This document shows, piece after piece, positions 37,801 to 47,634 of a DNA stretch of 55,904 bases. The translations under genes were made by a program, and so were the position numbers. This DNA is from Pantoea conspicua (GTDB lineage Bacteria > Pseudomonadota > Gammaproteobacteria > Enterobacterales > Enterobacteriaceae), in assembly GCF_002095315.1 (NCBI RefSeq), contig NZ_MLFN01000021.1, forward strand, positions 1 through 55,904, written 5' to 3'. Below the pieces are notes generated by a model. It saw nothing but the letters and a program-made list of their open reading frames with translations, was not told where the DNA came from and made no database searches. Positions within the stretch are counted from its first letter, which is position 1. Each line of letters begins with the position of its first letter.

Positions 37801-39732
37801 ATGAAGCGGCTCTCTCTCAGCGGCCTGAGTCTTGGAGTTAAGCTGTCTGTACTGACGTCTCTCAGCGTAGCGCTCTTGTTGCTGGTTCTGACGCTCACTC
37901 AGAGCCAGACCGCCTCGCACCAGCTGGAAAAACTCGCGATTGATGATATGCACAATCAGGTGCAGGGCATCAGCGAAATGGCGACCATGTTCAACGCCAC
38001 GCTTTCCGAAGAGGTGAGTAACTACACCAATCTGTTTACCAGCTTTCTGCCTAAGCGCTTTAGCCTGGATGAGACGACGCGCGTGCAGGTCGGCAGCTTC
38101 TCAACGCCGGTGCTGCGCGCCGGATTAAAGACGCTCAACCTTGATCAGACAGCAGTGGACGATTTCACCGAGCGCACCGCCGCGGTCGCCACCATTTTCG
38201 TGCGTGACGGCGATGACTTTATCCGCATCTCCACCTCACTGAAAAAGCAGGATGGCAGTCGCGCCATCGGCACCCAGCTCGATCGCGCCAGCGCAGCCTG
38301 GAAAAACGTCCACCAGGGCCATGTCTATCGCGGCCTGGCGACGCTGTTTGGTCATCGCTATATCACGCAGTATCAGCCGGTTAAAGATGCCAGCGGCACG
38401 GTAGTCGCCATTCTGTTTGTCGGGGTCGGTATCGATCAGCAATATACGTTGATGCGTGAAAAAATCCTCGCGCGTCGGCTGGGCGACAGCGGCCATTTTT
38501 ATGTGATTAACGGCGCGCCAGGCAGCGCGCAGGGCCAGTATCTGTTTGCTCAGCAAAACGAGGGCAAACTGCCGGCCTGGGATCAGTCGGTGCAACAGCC
38601 ACTGCTGACTCAGCCTCAGGGGATAGAGCAGGTGGAAATCGACGGTGAAACCCGGATGCTCGCCTGGCAGCAGTTACCGGGCTGGAACTGGGTGATTGTC
38701 GGCGAGGTTAACCGCGCCAGTCTGCTGGCCCCGATTACCCACAGCCGTAACCTGTTCCTGCTCACCGGTCTGGCGCTGGTGGTGGTGTTTGCGCTGGGGT
38801 TTGTCTGGTACAGCCGCCGGGCAATTACCCGTCCGCTGCAGCAGGTGATTCATCTGGCGCAGCAGTATGCCGCCGGTAATTTGCAGGTGCATCTGGATAC
38901 CTCACGACGTGACGAAGTGGGCCAGCTGATTAATGCCATTAACGGCATCGGCGATGGTCTGGAGAAGATCGTAGGTCAGGTGCGCAGCGCCGCGCAGGAG
39001 ATCAGCGACGGCACCGATACTATCGCCGCCAGCAGCCACAACATCAGTGAACAGATTGGTCGTCAGGCCAGCAGCGTGGAGCAGACCTCCGCCAGCATGG
39101 AACAGTTTGGCGCAACGGTCGAACATACCGCCGACAGCCTGCGTCAGGCGATGTCGCTGGTCGCCGAAGCCAGCGATATTGTCAGCCATGGCAGTCAGAC
39201 CGTGGTGCGTTCAGTGAACACCATGTCAGCGATAAAGGTCTCTTCCCAGAGCATTGCTGATATCACCCATGTGATCGAATCAATCGCCTTCCAGACCAAT
39301 ATTCTGGCGCTGAATGCCGCGGTGGAAGCGGCGCGCGCCGGTGAACAGGGGCGCGGGTTTGCGGTGGTAGCGGCCGAAGTACGGGCGCTGGCGCAGCGAT
39401 CTGCTCAGGCCGCGAAAGAGATTGATGGGCTGATCGCCACCTCAATCGGCAACGTGGCGGAAGGCCATCTGTTATCTGAGCAGACACGCGACGCGATGAG
39501 TCACATCGTGACCCATATCGAGCAGGTACAGGCGCTGATGGGTGAGATCAACGTGGCGGCACAGCAGCAGGCTGCCGGCATTGGGCAGGTTAATCTGGCG
39601 ATGAACCAGATCAGTCAGGCCACGCATCAGAACAGTGAACTGGTGGCACAGGCGGAAAATAGCGCCCAGAATCTGAGTGATAAAGGCCATCATCTGACCC
39701 AGCTGGTGAGTGTTTTTAACCTCAAATCCTGA
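37801..39732 (+). CDS. Methyl-accepting chemotaxis protein with Cache-type sensor
   Basis: A 643-residue chemoreceptor. The first membrane helix is at about 14-33, followed by a large periplasmic Cache_3/Cache_2-like sensor (about 36-310) with VAILFVGVGIDQQYTLMREKIL and GHFYVINGAPGSAQGQYLF. The second membrane helix (about 314-336) leads to HAMP and the cytoplasmic signalling domain with [42 protein letters not shown]. It ends LVSVFNLKS with no NWETF tether. Cache sensors often bind small organic acids or amino acids; the ligand is unknown. Confidence 0.93.
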   Translation: MKRLSLSGLSLGVKLSVLTSLSVALLLLVLTLTQSQTASHQLEKLAIDDMHNQVQGISEMATMFNATLSEEVSNYTNLFTSFLPKRFSLDETTRVQVGSFSTPVLRAGLKTLNLDQTAVDDFTERTAAVATIFVRDGDDFIRISTSLKKQDGSRAIGTQLDRASAAWKNVHQGHVYRGLATLFGHRYITQYQPVKDASGTVVAILFVGVGIDQQYTLMREKILARRLGDSGHFYVINGAPGSAQGQYLFAQQNEGKLPAWDQSVQQPLLTQPQGIEQVEIDGETRMLAWQQLPGWNWVIVGEVNRASLLAPITHSRNLFLLTGLALVVVFALGFVWYSRRAITRPLQQVIHLAQQYAAGNLQVHLDTSRRDEVGQLINAINGIGDGLEKIVGQVRSAAQEISDGTDTIAASSHNISEQIGRQASSVEQTSASMEQFGATVEHTADSLRQAMSLVAEASDIVSHGSQTVVRSVNTMSAIKVSSQSIADITHVIESIAFQTNILALNAAVEAARAGEQGRGFAVVAAEVRALAQRSAQAAKEIDGLIATSIGNVAEGHLLSEQTRDAMSHIVTHIEQVQALMGEINVAAQQQAAGIGQVNLAMNQISQATHQNSELVAQAENSAQNLSDKGHHLTQLVSVFNLKS

Positions 39733-39734
39733 CG

Positions 39735-39778
39735 TCATTCGGGACGATGGCGTACACTTAATGCTTCGTCCTGAATGA
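39735..39778 (+). terminator. Hairpin after the chemoreceptor gene, overlapping the bsmA leader
   Basis: A 13-bp stem with one mismatch (TCATTCGGGACGA / TCGTCCTGAATGA) is followed by GGGTTTTCC. It can act as terminator of the receptor gene. The right arm reaches the bsmA Shine-Dalgarno (GAGGG), so it could also mask bsmA translation. Confidence 0.55.
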
Positions 39779-39788
39779 GGGTTTTCCT

Positions 39789-40115
39789 ATGCGTTTCGCT
39801 TACTTACTGGTGTTAAGCCTGTCACTGGCAGGCTGTTCTGCGTTTCAGACAACCCCAAAAGCGCCGCCCGCGCCGACTCAACAGGCGCAGGAAATTTCAC
39901 GGGCGCAGAGTACCTCTTTGCCGAAGCTGGGCAATATCACCGTTAACGTTCACGGCTCGCCGGATGATGCGCAGCGCGCCGTGGCCGCACGCGCCAATCA
40001 GGCCGGTGCGACTTATTATCAGATTGTGGCGCTGAGTGAAACGGTGATGCCTGGCTTATGGTACGCCAGCGCAATTCTGTATGGTGCTTCACCCACCGCA
40101 GGCGCGAGCCAGTAA
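39789..40115 (+). CDS. bsmA: Biofilm peroxide-resistance lipoprotein BsmA (YjfO)
   Basis: A 108-residue lipoprotein with lipobox LSLAGC (acylated Cys16), then a Pro/Ala-rich linker and a YdgH/BhsA/McbA-like domain (SLPKLGNITVNVHGSPDDAQRAVAARA ... YYQIVALSETV). E. coli BsmA affects biofilm resistance to peroxide and acid. Its 3' end overlaps the 3' end of the convergent aidB by 27 bp, including both stop codons. Confidence 0.88.
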   Translation: MRFAYLLVLSLSLAGCSAFQTTPKAPPAPTQQAQEISRAQSTSLPKLGNITVNVHGSPDDAQRAVAARANQAGATYYQIVALSETVMPGLWYASAILYGASPTAGASQ

Positions 40116-41717
40116 GCGGTCGGCCAGCGCGGCATCCAGTGGGCGTGCGCCGCGCTGATCGAGCCATTGCCGGCACCAGGCATCCGCCAGCGGCGGCTCG
40201 GCATATTTCAGCAGCTGTGCGCCGGTCGCCAGCAGCAGCAGGCTGCGGGTCAGTTCCCGCGCCTGCGCCTCCGGCATTTTGTTGAGTCGCAACCGCAACT
40301 GACGCCAGCGCGCGTCGAAATGGCGATTGCTGCCTTTGACTGCCTCAAACTCCTGGCTGAGCATCTCTGCCACATCGCCCTGTCGGGAAAGCACGCGCAA
40401 CACGTCAAGGCAGATCACGTTGCCCGAACCTTCCCAGATGCTATTGACCGGAATATCGCGGTACAAGCGCGGCAGTTCGCTCGCTTCGCAGTAGCCGATG
40501 CCGCCTAATACCTCCATCGATTCCGCCACAAATGGCGCACCCGCTTTGCATATCAGGTACTTCGCCGCCGGCGTAACCAGACGGGCAAAGGCAACCTCAT
40601 GCGGTTGTGCTGGCTGCGACCAGGCGCGTGCCAGCCGCATCAGTAGCGCAGTCTGTCCTTCCAGCTGCAGCGCCTGCTGCGCCAGCACCTGACGCATCAG
40701 CGGCTGATCCACCAGATTTTTACCCAACACCTGGCGCTGATGCGCATGATAGAGCGCAACGGAAAAGGCGCGGCGCATCTGACCGTGGCTGCCAAGCGCG
40801 CAGTCAAATCGCGTCATACCGCCCATTTTCAGGATCAATCGGACGCCTTCGCCCTCTTCCCCCAGCAGCCAGCCGGTGGCGTCGCGAAATTCCACCTCGC
40901 TACTGGCGTTAGATCGGTTACCGAGCTTATCTTTCAGCCGCTCGATCAGGATCGCATTGCGGCTACCGTCCGGTAGCAGGCGCGGCAGGAAGAAGCAGCT
41001 CAGGCCGGCGGGCGTCTGGGCCAGCACCAGATGCGCATCGCTTTGCGGCACTGAGAAAAACCACTTATGACCGGTAAGACGGTACATTTCACCGGGGCCG
41101 CGTGCGCCCAGCGGCTCCGCGCGGGTGGTACTGGTGAGCAGATCGCTGCCGCCCTGTTTTTCTGTCATGCCCATGCCGATCAGCAGTCCGCGCTTTTGAT
41201 CGCCGGGCTGCGCATGGGTGTCATAACGGTCACTGAGCAGCGGATCGAGCCAGCCTTCGAACGCGGCAGGCAGGTAAGCTTGCAGCAGCGGAATTGCCGC
41301 GTGTGTCATGGTGACCGGACAGAGCGTGCCCGCTTCCACCTGGGCATGCAGAATAAAACGGGCGGCCCGCGCTACGCTGGCATATTCGCGTACCGTCGGT
41401 TGCCAGCTGAGGTTGTGCAGACGACTGGCGCAGACACCCTGCATCAGCAGATGCCAGGCGGGGTGAAATCGCACTTCATCGAGCCGTACACCGCGCGCAT
41501 CGTAGCGCAACAGTTCAGGCGGTTCGGCGTTGGCCAGGCGGCCCAGCTCCAGCGATTCGGCACTGCCCAGCTGCAGGCCGACCGAGGCCAGCCATTCACG
41601 ATCCCACTCTGCGCCCTCGCGCTGTAGTGCGTCGCTCAGCGGCGTATCGGAAAGGAAAAGATTGCTGTTGCTGAGAGGATGGGGCTGATTAAAAACGGTG
41701 TGTGTTGTCCAGGTCAT
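40089..41717 (-). CDS. aidB: AidB, adaptive-response flavoprotein (isovaleryl-CoA dehydrogenase-like)
   Basis: A 542-residue acyl-CoA-dehydrogenase-fold protein, collinear with E. coli AidB, which binds DNA and FAD and protects upstream elements from alkylation. The FAD/active segments MGMTEKQGGSDLLTSTTRAE, TGHKWFFSVPQSDAH and VLGGIGYCEASELPRLYRDIPVNSIWEGSGN are conserved. I chose the ATG at 41717 (MTWTTHTVFNQP); GAGGAG lies at a normal distance from it but would overlap the upstream GTG. An ERIC element sits 30 bp upstream, and no Ada-box-like motif is apparent. Confidence 0.94.
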   Translation of the reverse strand: MTWTTHTVFNQPHPLSNSNLFLSDTPLSDALQREGAEWDREWLASVGLQLGSAESLELGRLANAEPPELLRYDARGVRLDEVRFHPAWHLLMQGVCASRLHNLSWQPTVREYASVARAARFILHAQVEAGTLCPVTMTHAAIPLLQAYLPAAFEGWLDPLLSDRYDTHAQPGDQKRGLLIGMGMTEKQGGSDLLTSTTRAEPLGARGPGEMYRLTGHKWFFSVPQSDAHLVLAQTPAGLSCFFLPRLLPDGSRNAILIERLKDKLGNRSNASSEVEFRDATGWLLGEEGEGVRLILKMGGMTRFDCALGSHGQMRRAFSVALYHAHQRQVLGKNLVDQPLMRQVLAQQALQLEGQTALLMRLARAWSQPAQPHEVAFARLVTPAAKYLICKAGAPFVAESMEVLGGIGYCEASELPRLYRDIPVNSIWEGSGNVICLDVLRVLSRQGDVAEMLSQEFEAVKGSNRHFDARWRQLRLRLNKMPEAQARELTRSLLLLATGAQLLKYAEPPLADAWCRQWLDQRGARPLDAALADRLLARACGG

Positions 41718-41747
41718 AACCACTCCTCGCGGATGTCACTCAGTAAG

Positions 41748-41876
41748 TATACCCGTCGTCTTTCAAGCTGCATTTTTGTTGGCTGCGTTCACTCACCCGA
41801 GTCACTTACTCATGTAAGCTCATCGGGATTCGTTCTCTTGCCGCCTCAATGCAACCCGAAATCCTTTGGGTATATA
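41748..41876. repeat. ERIC (IRU) element between rlmB and aidB
   Basis: It carries the classic ERIC palindromic core: TTGGCTGCGTTCACTCACCC, GTCACTTACTCATGTAAGCT and the outer TATACCCGTC / GGGTATATACG ends. It is about 129 bp. It fills nearly the whole rlmB-aidB gap, so it is either cotranscribed or forms the aidB leader. Confidence 0.9.
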
Positions 41877-41936
41877 CGAATGACGCGCAGTTATGCCTGG
41901 TACAGAAACTAATTTGTGGCGAGGATCACATCGGGA

Positions 41937-42671
41937 TCAGGCGTTGCGCTGGCGCACCGCTTCAAACAGGCATACGCCGGTCGCGACCGAGACGTTGAGC
42001 GAAGAGACGCTGCCCGCCATCGGAATGCTGATCAACTCATCGCAGTGTTCCCGCGTCAGCCGACGCATTCCTTCACCTTCGGCACCCATCACCAGCGCCA
42101 TCGGGCCGGTCATCTTACTCTGATAAACGGTGTGATCCGCTTCGCCGGCGGTACCGACCACCCAGATGTTGTACTCCTGCAACAGGCGCAGTGTACGGGC
42201 CAGGTTAGTGACGCGGATCAACGGCACGTTTTCTGCCGCGCCGCTGGCCACTTTTTTGGCCGTCGCGTTCAGCGGAGCGGAACGATCTTTTGGCACAATC
42301 ACCGCATTGACGCCCGCCGCGTCAGCGCTGCGCAGACAGGCACCCAGGTTGTGTGGATCGGTGACGCCGTCCAGTACCAGCAGAAACGGTTTATCCAGGC
42401 TTTGCAGCAGGTCCGGCAGATCGCCTTCCTGATACTGACGACCCGGTTTAACCTGCGCCACAATACCCTGATGCACACCGCCTTCTACCTGGCTATCCAG
42501 CCACTTGCGCTCCGCCAGCTGGATCACGATCCCCTGAGCTTCCAGTGCGGCGATCAGAGGTTGCAGGCGACGATCGTCACGGCCTTTAAGGATAAAGACT
42601 TGCTGGAAACGTTGTGGGTCACGTTCCAGCAGCGCCTGCACGGCATGGATACCAAAAATAATTTCGCTCAT
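41937..42671 (-). CDS. rlmB: 23S rRNA (guanosine-2251-2'-O)-methyltransferase RlmB
   Basis: A 244-residue SPOUT-class methyltransferase. The N-terminal substrate-binding domain ([20 protein letters not shown]) is followed by the knotted catalytic domain with [21 protein letters not shown] and [14 protein letters not shown]. It methylates the ribose of G2251 in the P-site loop. It lies downstream of rnr (70-bp gap), as in E. coli. Confidence 0.97.
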   Translation of the reverse strand: MSEIIFGIHAVQALLERDPQRFQQVFILKGRDDRRLQPLIAALEAQGIVIQLAERKWLDSQVEGGVHQGIVAQVKPGRQYQEGDLPDLLQSLDKPFLLVLDGVTDPHNLGACLRSADAAGVNAVIVPKDRSAPLNATAKKVASGAAENVPLIRVTNLARTLRLLQEYNIWVVGTAGEADHTVYQSKMTGPMALVMGAEGEGMRRLTREHCDELISIPMAGSVSSLNVSVATGVCLFEAVRQRNA

Positions 42672-42704
42672 CGATCTGCTCAGTGTTTGGAAATGAATAA
42701 ATTA

Positions 42705-42732
42705 CCGCCCTTTCCCGCAGGAGAAAGGGCGG
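42705..42732 (-). terminator. Strong hairpin between rnr and rlmB
   Basis: A stem CCGCCCTTTC / GAAAGGGCGG of at least 10 bp is followed on the minus strand by TAATTTATT, a weak T tract. It may be a partial terminator or an RNA stabiliser between the two genes. Confidence 0.5.
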
Positions 42733-42741
42733 ATAGGCGCA

Positions 42742-45234
42742 TCAGTCAGTTTGCGCTTTTTTGCTGGCGCGCTTCGCCCGCGTGGCGGCGGCGATTTTAC
42801 GGCTTTTTTCCGAGACGTTTTTACTTTTTTTCTCGCTATTTGCTGCCGCCGGTCGGGACTTATCACCGCGGAACGCCGAGTCTGGCTCGAAATTAGATTT
42901 CTTGCTCACCTCACGGCGACGTTTTGACGGCGGTTTGCCATCACGCTTCGCCCGATCGCGCTCGGTTTTTCCTTCTCCGCGCACCTGACGCTGGCTGGAG
43001 ACCAGGGCGAAGTCGATTTTACGCTCGTCCATATGGACCGCTTCCACTCGCACTTCCACAATATCGCCAAGACGATAGGTACGACCGCCAGATTCACCAA
43101 TCAGGCGCTGACCCACCGGATCGAAACGGTAGTAGTCGTTGTCGAGCGTCGAGACATGCACCAGGCCATCAATGAACAGATCGCTCAATCGAACAAAGAA
43201 GCCAAAGCCGGTGACGCTGGAGATCACGCCATTGAACAGGTTACCGACCTGATCCTGCATAAAGTCACACTTCAGCCAGTCGGCAACGTCACGCGTCGCC
43301 TCATCGGCACGGCGCTCGGTCATTGAGCAGTGCAGCCCCAGCTGTAGCATCTCAGGCATGTCGTAGTGATAGCCACCGGTCGCTGTAGTCAGATCTTTGG
43401 CTACGCTGCGATCTTTTGGCCTCAGGTATTTCATGGCGCGTTGTACCAGACCTTTACCTTCATCCTGCTCTTTAGCCAGCAGATACTTGATGGCGCGGTG
43501 CAGCGTCAGATCCGGGTAGCGGCGGATTGGCGAGGTAAAGTGAGCATATGACGAGAGTGCCAGACCAAAGTGACCGCGGTTTTCCGGGTCATACACCGCC
43601 TGCTTCATCGAACGCAGCAGCATGGTTTGTAGCATTTCCGCATCAGGGCGATCGGCCACCTGCTTCAGCAGCGCCGCATAATCGACAGGCTGCGGTTTGT
43701 TGCCGCCGGGCAGACTCAGCCCCAGCTCGTTGAGCACGGTACGGAAACTCTTGATGCTTTCGTCGGTCGGGCGATCGTGATCGCGGAACAGCGCCGGCTC
43801 CTCATTCTTCTCAACGAAGCGTGCCGAGGCGATGTTCGCCAGAATCATGCACTCTTCGATCAGCTTGTGGGCGTCATTACGTGAGACGCGCTCAACCCGC
43901 TCAATCCGGCGCTCAGCGTTAAAGATGAACTTCGCTTCTTCGGTTTCGAACGAGATACCGCCTCGCTCTTCCCGTGCCGTTTCCAGCGCCTGATAGAGGT
44001 TGTGTAGCTCTTCAAGGTCTTTGACCAGCGGCGCATATTGCTGACGCAGCTCTTTATCGCCCTGCAGAATATTCCAGACTTTGTTGTAAGTCAGGCGCGC
44101 ATGTGAGTTCATTACCGCTTCGTAGTGCTTGAAGCCGGTGAGTTTACCTTTGGTCGAAACGGTCATTTCGCACACCATACACAGGCGATCGACCTGCGGG
44201 TTGAGCGAACATAAGCCGTTCGACAGTACTTCCGGCAGCATCGGGACCACCTGAGACGGGAAGTAAACGGAAGTGCCGCGCTGGTGCGCTTCGTTATCCA
44301 GCGGTGTACCCGGACGAACGTAATAGCTCACATCCGCAATCGCCACCCACAGGCGCCATCCGCCACCGCGTTTTTTCTCGCAGTAGACCGCATCATCGAA
44401 GTCACGAGCATCTTCGCCATCAATGGTGACCAGCGGCAACTTACGTAAATCGACACGTCCTTTCTTCGCCTCTTCTGGCACCTCTTCCTTCAGCGTGCTG
44501 ACCTGCGCTTCGACCTCGGGTGGCCAGCTGTGAGGAATTTCATGAGTGCGCAGCGCCATATCGACGGCCAGGCTGGTGCCCATGTCATCGCCAAGAATTT
44601 CAGCCACTTTACCGATTGCTTTGCTGCGACGGGTGGGGCGCTGAACGAGCTCCACCACCACTACCGAGCCCATGCGGGCATTCATCGTCTCTTCCGGCGG
44701 AATCAGGATGTCAAAGCTCAGGCGGCTGTCGTCCGGCACCACAAAGCCAGCACCGGCATCGGTGAAGTAGCGGCCAACAATCTGGTTATTGCGCGGTTCC
44801 TGTACCCGGACCACGCGCGCTTCGCGGCGGCCTTTGCGATCGGCACCTAGCGGCTGAGCCAGAATGACATCGCCGTGCATACAGAATTTCATCTGTTCAG
44901 CGGAGAGGTAGAGATCATCCTTCTGACCTTCGGCCCGTAAGAAGCCGTAGCCGTCACGGTGGCCGATGACCTTCCCGCGCAGCAGATCCAGACGTTCAGG
45001 CAGGGCATAGCATTGACGGCGGGTGAACACCAGCTGACCATCACGCTCCATGGCGCGCAGGCGGCGTCGCAGCGCCTCAATGTGCTCCTCTTCCTGCAGG
45101 TTCATCTCTTGTGCCAGCTCTTCGCGGCTGGCCGGTTTCTCACGTTTTTCTAACAGCGCCAGAATAAATTCACGGCTGGGAATAGGGTTTTCGTATTTTT
45201 CAGCTTCTCTATCCTGAAAAGGATCTTTTGACAT
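42742..45234 (-). CDS. rnr: Exoribonuclease R
   Basis: An 830-residue RNase II-family 3'-5' exonuclease that degrades structured RNA and takes part in rRNA quality control and trans-translation. Domains: N-terminal HTH (about 20-80), two cold-shock domains (about 85-245), the RNB catalytic domain with [17 protein letters not shown], an S1 domain (about 655-740) and a Lys/Arg-rich tail. Compared with E. coli RNase R there are about 19 extra residues late in the RNB domain (around 43395-43470, [20 protein letters not shown]) that resemble the segment just before ([12 protein letters not shown]). It follows nsrR by 16 bp. Confidence 0.96.
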   Translation of the reverse strand: MSKDPFQDREAEKYENPIPSREFILALLEKREKPASREELAQEMNLQEEEHIEALRRRLRAMERDGQLVFTRRQCYALPERLDLLRGKVIGHRDGYGFLRAEGQKDDLYLSAEQMKFCMHGDVILAQPLGADRKGRREARVVRVQEPRNNQIVGRYFTDAGAGFVVPDDSRLSFDILIPPEETMNARMGSVVVVELVQRPTRRSKAIGKVAEILGDDMGTSLAVDMALRTHEIPHSWPPEVEAQVSTLKEEVPEEAKKGRVDLRKLPLVTIDGEDARDFDDAVYCEKKRGGGWRLWVAIADVSYYVRPGTPLDNEAHQRGTSVYFPSQVVPMLPEVLSNGLCSLNPQVDRLCMVCEMTVSTKGKLTGFKHYEAVMNSHARLTYNKVWNILQGDKELRQQYAPLVKDLEELHNLYQALETAREERGGISFETEEAKFIFNAERRIERVERVSRNDAHKLIEECMILANIASARFVEKNEEPALFRDHDRPTDESIKSFRTVLNELGLSLPGGNKPQPVDYAALLKQVADRPDAEMLQTMLLRSMKQAVYDPENRGHFGLALSSYAHFTSPIRRYPDLTLHRAIKYLLAKEQDEGKGLVQRAMKYLRPKDRSVAKDLTTATGGYHYDMPEMLQLGLHCSMTERRADEATRDVADWLKCDFMQDQVGNLFNGVISSVTGFGFFVRLSDLFIDGLVHVSTLDNDYYRFDPVGQRLIGESGGRTYRLGDIVEVRVEAVHMDERKIDFALVSSQRQVRGEGKTERDRAKRDGKPPSKRRREVSKKSNFEPDSAFRGDKSRPAAANSEKKSKNVSEKSRKIAAATRAKRASKKAQTD

Positions 45235-45250
45235 AGCGGTTCCTCCGATG

Positions 45251-45694
45251 TCATTGAGTATTTATTGCCACCGGCGGTTCGGACAATATGATTTCATAAA
45301 GTTGGGTGTTTCCTTCAACCAAATCCGCCAACGTGTAGCTATCCAGTTCCTGCAGGAAACGCTGCACCGCGTCATGGAGCGCCTTCTTCAGGCGACAGGC
45401 GGGTGAGATCGAACAGGATGCGCAGTCCACTAATTGTAGCGGTTCCATCTTACGCACAACGTCTCCAATCACAATCTGGCTGGCTGGCATGCCCAGACGA
45501 ATGCCACCATTTTTGCCGCGCGTGGCTGTGATATAGCCCGCCCGGCTCAGTTGATTAATGATTTTGACCATATGATTACGTGACACACCGTAAATGTTGG
45601 TCACTTCAGTGATGTTGGTCTGTTGGCCTTCGGGCAACGAAGCCAGATAAATCAGGGCCCGTAAACCATAGTCAGTAAAACTCGTCAGCTGCAC
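45251..45694 (-). CDS. nsrR: Nitric-oxide-sensing repressor NsrR (Rrf2 family, Fe-S)
   Basis: A 147-residue Rrf2-type winged-helix repressor. The HTH is at about 25-60 ([23 protein letters not shown]). The iron-sulfur ligands are probably Cys91, Cys94 and Cys100 ([17 protein letters not shown]). NsrR represses nitric-oxide-detoxifying genes such as hmp until NO damages the cluster. The spacing between the first two cysteines is two residues shorter than in E. coli NsrR (91, 96, 102). It lies between purA and rnr, the standard enteric context, with a 218-bp upstream gap. Confidence 0.93.
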   Translation of the reverse strand: MQLTSFTDYGLRALIYLASLPEGQQTNITEVTNIYGVSRNHMVKIINQLSRAGYITATRGKNGGIRLGMPASQIVIGDVVRKMEPLQLVDCASCSISPACRLKKALHDAVQRFLQELDSYTLADLVEGNTQLYEIILSEPPVAINTQ

Positions 45695-45886
45695 AGTAAC
45701 CTCAGTGAATCATCAATAAGTGGCATCGCATAACCCGGCTTGCGATTAATGTCAGGAATAGATCGGATCGCCATGCGAATGGCTATGATGATAAACCAGA
45801 GTCTGATTGACCGTGCGTTTTTTTCAGCCAGCACTGAGTTGGACAAGCGAAGCGGGGATAAGTGGCATCACAGAGTGGAAAACAAA

Positions 45887-45907
45887 GGCCGGACAGGGTC
45901 CGGCCTG
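45887..45907 (-). terminator. Rho-independent terminator of purA
   Basis: On the minus strand the stem AGGCCGGAC-cct-GTCCGGCCT (9 bp) is followed by TTGTTTTCC, 6 bp past the purA stop. Confidence 0.82.
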
Positions 45908-45912
45908 GGTGA

Positions 45913-47214
<1,302 letters not shown>

Positions 47215-47377
47215 TCAAAATCACCGATTGCTTAAAAAAGGATTCTACCATCAGATCCGGTGGTTTTCAGCACTTTTAGCATACGATTGCGCGCTTTTTT
47301 TGCCAGCATTTTGAACACTACAACATATTGGGGAAAACGGAGGCGACAGGCACAATTTATGCGCCGTCAGCCAGGTG

Positions 47378-47578
47378 TCAGAGATTACCGTGCAGGCTGA
47401 GCATGCAATAGATCACCATTCCCGCCACCACCAGACCACCGCCAAAACGGTGCAACAGGCGATCGGGCAGCTGCGTCATGGCCTGTATCATCCGGCGCCA
47501 GGCGCGCGGCATGAACATCGGTCCCAACCCCTCCAGCACTAACACCAGCGCCAGTGCCATCCAGATGCTTGTTTTCAT
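47378..47578 (-). CDS. yjeT: Small inner-membrane protein YjeT (DUF2065)
   Basis: A 66-residue protein with two predicted membrane helices: WMALALVLVLEGLGPMF and FGGGLVVAGMVIYCML, joined by a basic loop (PRAWRRMIQAMTQLPDRLLHR). It matches E. coli YjeT almost residue for residue. The function is unknown. I chose the ATG at 47578 (MKTSIWMALA); the in-frame extension to 47608 runs through the hflC terminator. It lies between hflC and purA. Confidence 0.92.
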   Translation of the reverse strand: MKTSIWMALALVLVLEGLGPMFMPRAWRRMIQAMTQLPDRLLHRFGGGLVVAGMVIYCMLSLHGNL

Positions 47579-47585
47579 ACTGATA

Positions 47586-47617
47586 CCCAAAAAAAAGGCC
47601 GACAACATTGTCGGCCT
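47586..47617 (-). terminator. Rho-independent terminator of the hflX-hflK-hflC unit, just before yjeT
   Basis: On the minus strand the perfect stem AGGCCGACAA-tg-TTGTCGGCCT (10 bp) is followed by eight T and GGG. It lies 18 bp past the hflC stop and ends only a few bases before the yjeT start codon. Confidence 0.92.
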
Positions 47618-47634
47618 GTAGGTTATATCAGTTC

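Noticed and set aside
41916..42896. 326-codon plus-strand open frame across rlmB and the end of rnr
   Set aside because: It spans two real genes on the other strand and the gap between them, with no homology.
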